Source of the DNA: Desulfobacterales bacterium
GTDB lineage: Bacteria > Desulfobacterota > Desulfobacteria > Desulfobacterales > Desulfosalsimonadaceae
DNA: 5,980 nt
Reading direction: 5' to 3'
NCBI GenBank assembly: GCA_007127175.1
Contig: SKZX01000405.1
Coordinates: 1 to 5,980, forward strand
How positions within the stretch are numbered: position 1 is the first letter of the stretch; every line of letters starts with the position of its first letter. The notes under the pieces are model-generated. The model saw only the letters and a program-made list of their open reading frames with translations. It was not told the DNA's origin and ran no database searches. Of this stretch, positions 1 through 5,980 are shown piece by piece. Both the position numbers and the translations under genes were made by a program.

Positions 1-2789
1 GATATGACGTCCTGGACGTCGGATATGGAAAGCCCGTGGCGTGCGATGGCTTTTCTGTCGATGTCGATCTCAAGATACGGCTTTCCCACCACGCGGTCGG
101 CGAAAACCGACGCCGGCCGGACGCCGGGAACCCTTCGGACCTGCTCTTCCAGGTCGGTGGCAAAGCGGTCGATGGTGTCCAGGTCCGGCCCGCTGATGCG
201 GATGCCCATGTTGGCGCGCATGCCGGTCTGCAGCATGACCAGCCGGGTTTCAATGGGCTGCAGCTTCGGGGCGGAGGTCACCCCGGGCAAATCCGAGGCG
301 CTGACGATTTCCTGCCAGATGTCGTCGGCCGATGTGATTTTGTCGCGCCATTGCCGGAAATAGCGTCCCCGGCGGTCCGGAATCAGCTCGCCTTCGGCGT
401 CTCTTGCAAACGCCCCGTCCGGGGCCACCTTGAAGCGGATGCGCCTGCCCCGTTCGTCCGCCTTGTATTCCGGCTTGTATAGGATCACGTTTTCGAACAT
501 GGAAAGGGGGGCCGGGTCCAGGGCGGATTCCACCCGCCCGATTTTGCCGACCACGGTTTCGACTTCCGGGATGGAGGCGATGCGAAGATCCATGTCGCGC
601 ATCATTTCAAGGGTTTCTTCCATGCCGGCATGGGGCATGGTCGTGGGCATCAGCAGAAAGGACCCCTCGTCCAAAGTCGGCATGAACTCTGCGGAAAACC
701 CCGGAAAGCGCTTGTCCATGGCCTGCCAGAAGCGGGTTTCCGTGACATCGATGCCAATGGTTTGCCCTGTTCTGTCCATGAAGCGAAACACCGTGTCATA
801 GCCCTGCCATACGGTTATACCAAAAACAAACAGTAAAATTGGAACCACCAAATATTTTTTCCGATGCCGCATGATTGAAGCCAGGATCCGGGGGTAAAAA
901 ACCATGAACAGCTTGAACAGAAAAAAAAGGATGCCCACTGCAAGGAAAATGAAAACGAGGCTGAAGCCGACCGGGTTTTCGGGGCCGAGGGGAAGCCAGT
1001 TTCCGGCCAGCAGCCAGCCCACGGAAAGCAGGATAACGGCGTTGTTGACATAGATCGACCAGGGCTTGTACCGGGGCGACCACGCTGCCGCAAGGTTGCT
1101 TGCGGCCAGGAAAATGAGCGCGAAACCGGCCCATGCCATGAAGAAAACAGCGATATAAACCCCTGCGGCGGCCAAAAGGAAATTCCAGAACAGATGCCGG
1201 CTCGTTTTTCCAACGGTCCGTGTGAACAGCCAGTGGGCAAACGCGGGGATTAGGGTCAATACGATGATCAGCGCTGAAAACAGGATGAAGGTCTTGGTGA
1301 ACGCTAAAGGGCCGAACATCCGCCCTTCCTGGGCTTCGAGCATGAAGATCGGCAGAAAGCTCACGATGGTGGTCATCAGCGCGGTCACAATGGCAGGCGC
1401 CACCTCTGATGCGGCCCGGTAGATGACCTCCATGCGGCTTTCCTCCGCAGGCGCGTCATCTAAATGCCTGAGCATGTTTTCGGTGAGGATGATGCCCATG
1501 TCCACCACCGTGCCGATGGAAATGGCGATGCCCGCGAGCGCCACCACGTTTGCATCCACGCCGACGGCGCGCATCAGGATAAAACTCATGAGCACGGCCA
1601 GGGGCAGCAGCGCAGAGATCAGGACTGACGCCCTCAGGTGCATCACCATGATGATGATAACAAGAATTGTGATCAGAATCTGCAGGGTCAGCGCTTCTTC
1701 CAGGGTGCCCAGGGTCTCGTGAATAAGCCCGCTTCGATCATAGAAGGGCACGATGGTTACCCTCGAAAGCGTCCCGTCGGTGAGTTCCTTGTGCGGGAGG
1801 CCGGCTGCGATGTTTTCGATCTCGGCCTTGACATTGCCGATCACCTCGAGGGGGTTTTCCCCGAAGCGGGCCACCACAACGCCGCCGACGGCCTCGGCGC
1901 CGGCTTTGTCCAGGGCGCCCCGCCGCTGGGCCGGTCCCATGCCGACGTGTGCCACGTCCCGGATGCGAATGGGAACGGTGTCCACGACGGCCACGACGCT
2001 TTCTTCGATATCTTCGACGCTCCGGATGTATCCCAGCCCCCGGACCACGTATTCGGCCCGGTTCATCTCGATGGTGCGCGCCCCCACGTCCCGGTTGCTC
2101 TTACGAACCGCGTCGGCGATCTGCATGACCGATACACCGGCTTCCACCATGGCATCGGGGTCTATGTCAACCTGGTACTCCCTGACAAAGCCCCCGATGC
2201 TGGCGACCTCTGCCACGCCTTTGACGGCGGAAAGGGCGTAGCGCACCTGGAAATCCTGGATCGACCGCAGCTCCTGGGGGTCCCAGCCGCCGGTGGGGTT
2301 CCCGTCGGGGTCCATCCCTTCCAGGGTGTACCAGAAAATCTGGCCCAGTGCCGTGGCGTCCGGCCCCAGCGCCGGCTGTACCCCTGCCGGCAGGAGGCCT
2401 TCGGGAAGGGCGTTGAGTTTCTCCAGTATCCGGGCTCGGCTCCAGTAGAATTCAACATGGTCTTCAAATATGATGTTGATGGCGGAAAACCCGAACATGG
2501 AATTGCTGCGGATTGTTTTCACCCCGGGGATGCCCAGAAGCGCCGTGGTAAGCGGATAGGTGATCTGGTCTTCGATGTCCCGGGGGGATTGGCCGACCCA
2601 TTCGGTGAAAACGATCTGCTGGTTGTCGCCGATATCGGGTATGGCGTCCACCGGCACCGGGTTGCGCGGGAGAAGCGGGATGTCCCAGTCAAACGGGGAA
2701 GACACCAGGCCCCAGCCGAACAGCGCCAGAAACAGCAGCATGGCGATCAGCTTGTTTTCCAGAAAAAATCGTATGACGCGGTTGATAAT
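1..2789 (-). CDS. cusA: CusA/CzcA-family heavy-metal efflux RND pump, 3'-truncated by window edge (left-arm mirror copy)
   Basis: This is the exact mirror of the right-arm gene, read on the minus strand from an ATT start at 2789-2787 to the window's first base, where it is cut in the codon corresponding to the right-arm break. Product, domains and motifs are those of the right-arm entry. In left-arm coordinates the TM4 relay aspartate lies at 1500-1502, the three metal-binding methionines at 648-650, 498-500 and 234-236, and the extra hydrophobic insert at about 906-1211. The first ATG in frame is at 2741-2739. Since not one base separates the two copies, they probably represent one genomic gene counted twice. 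If the palindrome were real, the two genes would be divergent and share a leader of about 400 bases. The sequence cannot say which arm, if either, is the native orientation relative to the missing flanks. Confidence 0.88.
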   Translation of the reverse strand, partial: MINRVIRFFLENKLIAMLLFLALFGWGLVSSPFDWDIPLLPRNPVPVDAIPDIGDNQQIVFTEWVGQSPRDIEDQITYPLTTALLGIPGVKTIRSNSMFGFSAINIIFEDHVEFYWSRARILEKLNALPEGLLPAGVQPALGPDATALGQIFWYTLEGMDPDGNPTGGWDPQELRSIQDFQVRYALSAVKGVAEVASIGGFVREYQVDIDPDAMVEAGVSVMQIADAVRKSNRDVGARTIEMNRAEYVVRGLGYIRSVEDIEESVVAVVDTVPIRIRDVAHVGMGPAQRRGALDKAGAEAVGGVVVARFGENPLEVIGNVKAEIENIAAGLPHKELTDGTLSRVTIVPFYDRSGLIHETLGTLEEALTLQILITILVIIIMVMHLRASVLISALLPLAVLMSFILMRAVGVDANVVALAGIAISIGTVVDMGIILTENMLRHLDDAPAEESRMEVIYRAASEVAPAIVTALMTTIVSFLPIFMLEAQEGRMFGPLAFTKTFILFSALIIVLTLIPAFAHWLFTRTVGKTSRHLFWNFLLAAAGVYIAVFFMAWAGFALIFLAASNLAAAWSPRYKPWSIYVNNAVILLSVGWLLAGNWLPLGPENPVGFSLVFIFLAVGILFFLFKLFMVFYPRILASIMRHRKKYLVVPILLFVFGITVWQGYDTVFRFMDRTGQTIGIDVTETRFWQAMDKRFPGFSAEFMPTLDEGSFLLMPTTMPHAGMEETLEMMRDMDLRIASIPEVETVVGKIGRVESALDPAPLSMFENVILYKPEYKADERGRRIRFKVAPDGAFARDAEGELIPDRRGRYFRQWRDKITSADDIWQEIVSASDLPGVTSAPKLQPIETRLVMLQTGMRANMGIRISGPDLDTIDRFATDLEEQVRRVPGVRPASVFADRVVGKPYLEIDIDRKAIARHGLSISDVQDVI
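6..20. repeat. Short inverted repeat GACGTCC-T-GGACGTC at the left window edge
   Basis: Mirror of the element at 5961-5975, five bases from the left end and within the left-arm pump coding sequence. It carries no evidence beyond the right-arm copy. Confidence 0.5.
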
Positions 2790-2798
2790 AATGACTTT

Positions 2799-2805
2799 TC
2801 CCCTT
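2799..2805 (-). promoter_or_regulatory. Shine-Dalgarno-like site AAGGGGA, left-arm mirror copy
   Basis: Minus-strand mirror of the right-arm ribosome-binding candidate, 9 bases before the ATT start at 2789 of the left-arm pump gene. Same reasoning and same uncertainty apply. Confidence 0.45.
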
Positions 2806-2897
2806 TGTTTTCTAAACGGTCAGGACAGGGGTGCCGGTATGAAGGCGTTATGGAGACAAGACATTCACCGGGGCCGGTCCACTACAGACATGAGGAA

Positions 2898-2926
2898 AAG
2901 ATATTTCCGCAAAGGGAATTTGGCAA
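2898..2926 (-). promoter_or_regulatory. Candidate sigma70-type promoter, left-arm mirror copy
   Basis: Minus-strand mirror of the right-arm candidate: TTGCCA at 2926-2921, a 17-base spacer, then TATCTT at 2903-2898, pointing toward the left-arm pump gene. It carries no independent evidence because the arms are identical. Confidence 0.28.
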
Positions 2927-2981
2927 ATCAGGCGCATGTGAAGCTGCCAAAAGCAAGGTCATCGGTTCAATTTCAATTACC

Positions 2982-2999
2982 GTGGGGGGCGCCCCCCAC
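2982..2999. repeat. GC-only core of the palindrome axis
   Basis: The axis is embedded in GTGGGGGGCGCCCCCCAC, a run of six G, then CG, then six C within a self-complementary block. A native sequence need only have contained part of this block for a polymerase, or an assembly graph, to fold back on itself here. It is not a rho-independent terminator because no T-run follows on either strand. Confidence 0.6.
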
Positions 3000-3003
3000 G
3001 GTA

Positions 3004-3015
3004 ATTGAAATTGAA
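3004..3015 (+). repeat. Tandem hexamer ATTGAA x2 in the leader (right arm)
   Basis: Two perfect adjacent copies of ATTGAA lie just outside the GC core and about 40 bases before the candidate -35 box. Because of the palindrome, the mirror copies (TTCAAT x2) lie at 2966-2977, giving four hexamers around the axis. No known operator was recognised; it may be simple AT-rich leader sequence. Confidence 0.35.
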
Positions 3016-3054
3016 CCGATGACCTTGCTTTTGGCAGCTTCACATGCGCCTGAT

Positions 3055-3083
3055 TTGCCAAATTCCCTTTGCGGAAATATCTT
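3055..3083 (+). promoter_or_regulatory. Candidate sigma70-type promoter upstream of the right-arm pump gene
   Basis: TTGCCA (3055-3060, five of six matches to TTGACA) is separated by exactly 17 bases from TATCTT (3078-3083, four of six matches to TATAAT). Transcription would start near 3090, leaving a leader of about 100 bases before the start codon. The spacing is ideal and the surroundings are AT-rich, but the -10 box is weak and such matches occur by chance. No clear CueR/CusR-type metal-regulator operator was recognised. Confidence 0.3.
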
Positions 3084-3175
3084 TTCCTCATGTCTGTAGT
3101 GGACCGGCCCCGGTGAATGTCTTGTCTCCATAACGCCTTCATACCGGCACCCCTGTCCTGACCGTTTAGAAAACA

Positions 3176-3182
3176 AAGGGGA
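3176..3182 (+). promoter_or_regulatory. Shine-Dalgarno-like site AAGGGGA supporting an ATT start
   Basis: AAGGGGA lies 9 bases before ATT 3192 and 6 bases before ATT 3189, a normal ribosome-binding distance for either codon. It is 57 bases before the first in-frame ATG at 3240, too far to serve it. Together with the conserved N-terminal residues encoded after 3192, it argues that translation begins at one of the ATT codons and not at 3240. The match is G-rich but not the full AGGAGG. Confidence 0.5.
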
Positions 3183-3191
3183 AAAGTCATT

Positions 3192-5980
3192 ATTATCAAC
3201 CGCGTCATACGATTTTTTCTGGAAAACAAGCTGATCGCCATGCTGCTGTTTCTGGCGCTGTTCGGCTGGGGCCTGGTGTCTTCCCCGTTTGACTGGGACA
3301 TCCCGCTTCTCCCGCGCAACCCGGTGCCGGTGGACGCCATACCCGATATCGGCGACAACCAGCAGATCGTTTTCACCGAATGGGTCGGCCAATCCCCCCG
3401 GGACATCGAAGACCAGATCACCTATCCGCTTACCACGGCGCTTCTGGGCATCCCCGGGGTGAAAACAATCCGCAGCAATTCCATGTTCGGGTTTTCCGCC
3501 ATCAACATCATATTTGAAGACCATGTTGAATTCTACTGGAGCCGAGCCCGGATACTGGAGAAACTCAACGCCCTTCCCGAAGGCCTCCTGCCGGCAGGGG
3601 TACAGCCGGCGCTGGGGCCGGACGCCACGGCACTGGGCCAGATTTTCTGGTACACCCTGGAAGGGATGGACCCCGACGGGAACCCCACCGGCGGCTGGGA
3701 CCCCCAGGAGCTGCGGTCGATCCAGGATTTCCAGGTGCGCTACGCCCTTTCCGCCGTCAAAGGCGTGGCAGAGGTCGCCAGCATCGGGGGCTTTGTCAGG
3801 GAGTACCAGGTTGACATAGACCCCGATGCCATGGTGGAAGCCGGTGTATCGGTCATGCAGATCGCCGACGCGGTTCGTAAGAGCAACCGGGACGTGGGGG
3901 CGCGCACCATCGAGATGAACCGGGCCGAATACGTGGTCCGGGGGCTGGGATACATCCGGAGCGTCGAAGATATCGAAGAAAGCGTCGTGGCCGTCGTGGA
4001 CACCGTTCCCATTCGCATCCGGGACGTGGCACACGTCGGCATGGGACCGGCCCAGCGGCGGGGCGCCCTGGACAAAGCCGGCGCCGAGGCCGTCGGCGGC
4101 GTTGTGGTGGCCCGCTTCGGGGAAAACCCCCTCGAGGTGATCGGCAATGTCAAGGCCGAGATCGAAAACATCGCAGCCGGCCTCCCGCACAAGGAACTCA
4201 CCGACGGGACGCTTTCGAGGGTAACCATCGTGCCCTTCTATGATCGAAGCGGGCTTATTCACGAGACCCTGGGCACCCTGGAAGAAGCGCTGACCCTGCA
4301 GATTCTGATCACAATTCTTGTTATCATCATCATGGTGATGCACCTGAGGGCGTCAGTCCTGATCTCTGCGCTGCTGCCCCTGGCCGTGCTCATGAGTTTT
4401 ATCCTGATGCGCGCCGTCGGCGTGGATGCAAACGTGGTGGCGCTCGCGGGCATCGCCATTTCCATCGGCACGGTGGTGGACATGGGCATCATCCTCACCG
4501 AAAACATGCTCAGGCATTTAGATGACGCGCCTGCGGAGGAAAGCCGCATGGAGGTCATCTACCGGGCCGCATCAGAGGTGGCGCCTGCCATTGTGACCGC
4601 GCTGATGACCACCATCGTGAGCTTTCTGCCGATCTTCATGCTCGAAGCCCAGGAAGGGCGGATGTTCGGCCCTTTAGCGTTCACCAAGACCTTCATCCTG
4701 TTTTCAGCGCTGATCATCGTATTGACCCTAATCCCCGCGTTTGCCCACTGGCTGTTCACACGGACCGTTGGAAAAACGAGCCGGCATCTGTTCTGGAATT
4801 TCCTTTTGGCCGCCGCAGGGGTTTATATCGCTGTTTTCTTCATGGCATGGGCCGGTTTCGCGCTCATTTTCCTGGCCGCAAGCAACCTTGCGGCAGCGTG
4901 GTCGCCCCGGTACAAGCCCTGGTCGATCTATGTCAACAACGCCGTTATCCTGCTTTCCGTGGGCTGGCTGCTGGCCGGAAACTGGCTTCCCCTCGGCCCC
5001 GAAAACCCGGTCGGCTTCAGCCTCGTTTTCATTTTCCTTGCAGTGGGCATCCTTTTTTTTCTGTTCAAGCTGTTCATGGTTTTTTACCCCCGGATCCTGG
5101 CTTCAATCATGCGGCATCGGAAAAAATATTTGGTGGTTCCAATTTTACTGTTTGTTTTTGGTATAACCGTATGGCAGGGCTATGACACGGTGTTTCGCTT
5201 CATGGACAGAACAGGGCAAACCATTGGCATCGATGTCACGGAAACCCGCTTCTGGCAGGCCATGGACAAGCGCTTTCCGGGGTTTTCCGCAGAGTTCATG
5301 CCGACTTTGGACGAGGGGTCCTTTCTGCTGATGCCCACGACCATGCCCCATGCCGGCATGGAAGAAACCCTTGAAATGATGCGCGACATGGATCTTCGCA
5401 TCGCCTCCATCCCGGAAGTCGAAACCGTGGTCGGCAAAATCGGGCGGGTGGAATCCGCCCTGGACCCGGCCCCCCTTTCCATGTTCGAAAACGTGATCCT
5501 ATACAAGCCGGAATACAAGGCGGACGAACGGGGCAGGCGCATCCGCTTCAAGGTGGCCCCGGACGGGGCGTTTGCAAGAGACGCCGAAGGCGAGCTGATT
5601 CCGGACCGCCGGGGACGCTATTTCCGGCAATGGCGCGACAAAATCACATCGGCCGACGACATCTGGCAGGAAATCGTCAGCGCCTCGGATTTGCCCGGGG
5701 TGACCTCCGCCCCGAAGCTGCAGCCCATTGAAACCCGGCTGGTCATGCTGCAGACCGGCATGCGCGCCAACATGGGCATCCGCATCAGCGGGCCGGACCT
5801 GGACACCATCGACCGCTTTGCCACCGACCTGGAAGAGCAGGTCCGAAGGGTTCCCGGCGTCCGGCCGGCGTCGGTTTTCGCCGACCGCGTGGTGGGAAAG
5901 CCGTATCTTGAGATCGACATCGACAGAAAAGCCATCGCACGCCACGGGCTTTCCATATCCGACGTCCAGGACGTCATATC
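3192..5980 (+). CDS. cusA: CusA/CzcA-family heavy-metal efflux RND pump, 3'-truncated by window edge (right-arm copy)
   Basis: This is the inner-membrane proton/metal antiporter of a tripartite CusCBA-type pump, which moves metal ions from the periplasm or cytoplasm out through the envelope. The frame gives 929 whole codons and runs off the window; E. coli CusA has 1,047 residues, so the second half of the C-terminal transmembrane bundle (TM8-12) is missing. Visible parts in order: TM1 about 14-31; first periplasmic domain with the family blocks PVDAIPDI, DQITYPLTTALLGIPGVKT, YWSRARILEKLN and GPDATALG; TM2 about 367-388; TM4 with GTVVDMGIILTEN, whose Asp430 matches the proton-relay D405 of CusA; QEGRMFGPLAFTKTF leading into TM6 (501-523); extra hydrophobic insert about 527-628; TM7 about 647-664; second periplasmic domain. 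Met714 (LLMPTTMP), Met764 (APLSMFEN) and Met852 (LVMLQTG) align with CusA M573, M623 and M672, which bind Cu(I)/Ag(I). Copper/silver is thus inferred as substrate. Start: no ATG, GTG or TTG lies between the upstream in-frame TGA (3159-3161) and ATG 3240, yet codons before 3240 encode the conserved N-terminus INRVIRFFLENKLIA. ATT 3192 aligns with Met1 of CusA. An automated caller would start at 3240. Family assignment is very secure; metal specificity and start less so. Confidence 0.93.
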   Translation, partial: MINRVIRFFLENKLIAMLLFLALFGWGLVSSPFDWDIPLLPRNPVPVDAIPDIGDNQQIVFTEWVGQSPRDIEDQITYPLTTALLGIPGVKTIRSNSMFGFSAINIIFEDHVEFYWSRARILEKLNALPEGLLPAGVQPALGPDATALGQIFWYTLEGMDPDGNPTGGWDPQELRSIQDFQVRYALSAVKGVAEVASIGGFVREYQVDIDPDAMVEAGVSVMQIADAVRKSNRDVGARTIEMNRAEYVVRGLGYIRSVEDIEESVVAVVDTVPIRIRDVAHVGMGPAQRRGALDKAGAEAVGGVVVARFGENPLEVIGNVKAEIENIAAGLPHKELTDGTLSRVTIVPFYDRSGLIHETLGTLEEALTLQILITILVIIIMVMHLRASVLISALLPLAVLMSFILMRAVGVDANVVALAGIAISIGTVVDMGIILTENMLRHLDDAPAEESRMEVIYRAASEVAPAIVTALMTTIVSFLPIFMLEAQEGRMFGPLAFTKTFILFSALIIVLTLIPAFAHWLFTRTVGKTSRHLFWNFLLAAAGVYIAVFFMAWAGFALIFLAASNLAAAWSPRYKPWSIYVNNAVILLSVGWLLAGNWLPLGPENPVGFSLVFIFLAVGILFFLFKLFMVFYPRILASIMRHRKKYLVVPILLFVFGITVWQGYDTVFRFMDRTGQTIGIDVTETRFWQAMDKRFPGFSAEFMPTLDEGSFLLMPTTMPHAGMEETLEMMRDMDLRIASIPEVETVVGKIGRVESALDPAPLSMFENVILYKPEYKADERGRRIRFKVAPDGAFARDAEGELIPDRRGRYFRQWRDKITSADDIWQEIVSASDLPGVTSAPKLQPIETRLVMLQTGMRANMGIRISGPDLDTIDRFATDLEEQVRRVPGVRPASVFADRVVGKPYLEIDIDRKAIARHGLSISDVQDVI
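5961..5975. repeat. Short inverted repeat GACGTCC-A-GGACGTC at the right window edge
   Basis: Two 7-base inverted arms flank one central A, five bases from the end of the window and inside the pump coding sequence (codons for the family-typical SDVQDV stretch). It is probably a by-product of coding, but it lies exactly where the window breaks off. The mirror copy is at 6-20. Confidence 0.5.

Larger units (their letters stand above)
2790..3191. other. Non-coding leader shared by both arms, spanning the palindrome axis
   Basis: About 400 bases between the two mirrored starts, that is about 200 unique bases. It is more AT-rich than the pump gene except for the GC-only core at the axis. On the right arm, frame 0 is stopped by TGA at 3006, 3114 and 3159, frame 2 by TAA at 3002, TGA at 3020 and TAA at 3131, and frame 1 by TAG at 3097. 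The longest ATG-started frames are 26-29 codons and match nothing I recognise. It holds a candidate promoter, a tandem hexamer and a Shine-Dalgarno-like site, listed separately. In Cus-type operons the adaptor gene often lies close upstream of cusA; no adaptor C-terminus is recognisable here, so the gene either starts its own transcript or the native upstream sequence was lost at the axis. Confidence 0.6.
1..5980. repeat. Perfect full-window inverted repeat (2 x 2990 bp, no spacer)
   Basis: The left arm (1-2990) is the exact reverse complement of the right arm (2991-5980). The first bases GATATGACGTCC match the complement of the last bases GGACGTCATATC. The axis reads GTGGGGGGC|GCCCCCCAC, and every open frame on one strand has a mirror with the identical translation on the other, so I see no mismatch between the arms. 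Both arms stop in the same codon of the same gene. Natural long palindromes usually carry a spacer and diverge between arms, and zero-spacer palindromes of kilobase size are known to be unstable in bacteria. The likeliest origin is a fold-back artefact (assembler turning back, amplification chimera, or a read continuing into its own complement). A real head-to-head duplication or a closed hairpin replicon end is possible but less likely. Confidence 0.98.

Noticed and set aside
2982..2999. Rho-independent terminator at the axis
   Set aside because: A GC-rich stem is present, but no T-run follows on either strand and no gene ends into it.
1638..3008. A 456-codon open frame on the + strand crossing the axis, with its mirror at 2973-4343 on the - strand
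   Set aside because: It runs antisense to the pump gene over almost its whole length, its protein is His/Asp/Gly/Pro-rich without any recognisable domain, and its 3' end exists only because of the palindrome. It is a shadow of GC-rich codon usage.
2992..3099. Possible C-terminus of an upstream gene (about 35 codons open from the axis to TAG 3097, ending in AASHAPDLPNSLCGNIFSSCL)
   Set aside because: Too short, unlike any adaptor or outer-membrane factor C-terminus I know, and open only because the axis truncates it. It cannot be supported.
3044..3161. Small ATG frames of 29 codons (3044-3133) and 14 codons (3117-3161) as leader peptides
   Set aside because: No ribosome-binding site precedes either, and neither carries a run of regulatory codons or an attenuator hairpin.
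2790..3191. A bidirectional promoter region driving two divergent cusA genes
   Set aside because: Perfect identity of the two halves to the last base makes one duplicated leader far likelier than a natural divergent control region.
2560..3421. Two 179-codon frames (2560-3099 + and 2882-3421 -) overlapping around the axis
   Set aside because: Each is partly antisense to the pump and crosses the probably artificial junction. No start signal or family resemblance was seen.
4741..5185. Overlapping + strand frames of 141 and 112 codons within the pump gene, with mirrors at 796-1240
   Set aside because: They lie out of frame within the continuous pump coding sequence, whose own frame is intact and homologous on both sides of this region.

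Overview
The whole window is one perfect inverted repeat. Base x is the complement of base 5981-x from end to end, and the axis lies between 2990 and 2991 with no spacer. It therefore holds only 2,990 bases of unique sequence, read once on each strand. Everything on the right arm (2991-5980, + strand) has an identical mirror copy on the left arm (1-2990, - strand). A zero-spacer palindrome this long and this exact, cut at both ends at the same codon of the same gene, is most simply explained as a fold-back artefact of assembly, amplification or sequencing. A true head-to-head duplication or a read-through hairpin replicon end cannot be excluded from the sequence alone.

The unique content is a short non-coding leader (about 200 bases, more AT-rich than the gene) followed by the 5' three quarters of one large gene. 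It encodes a heavy-metal-efflux (HME) RND inner-membrane pump of the CusA/CzcA family. The reading frame is open from the leader to the window edge (929 whole codons from the chosen start) with no frameshift. The three methionines that bind Cu(I)/Ag(I) in E. coli CusA and the TM4 proton-relay aspartate are all present, so copper/silver export is the best guess. Compared with E. coli CusA the protein is enlarged: about 11 residues after TM1, roughly 100 or more residues with several extra hydrophobic segments between TM6 and TM7, and about 39 residues in the second periplasmic domain. The gene has no ATG, GTG or TTG at the position where the family's N-terminus begins; an ATT codon sits there behind a Shine-Dalgarno-like AAGGGGA.

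The DNA is GC-rich with GC-ending codons, and the gene is that of a Gram-negative envelope pump. A GC-rich Gram-negative, perhaps of the deltaproteobacterial (Desulfobacterota) kind, would fit, but this is a weak inference. The usual partners (a periplasmic adaptor CusB and an outer-membrane factor CusC) are not in the window. I see no RNA gene, CRISPR array, insertion sequence or other undescribed system. The long open frames antisense to the pump gene, including those that cross the axis, are shadows.
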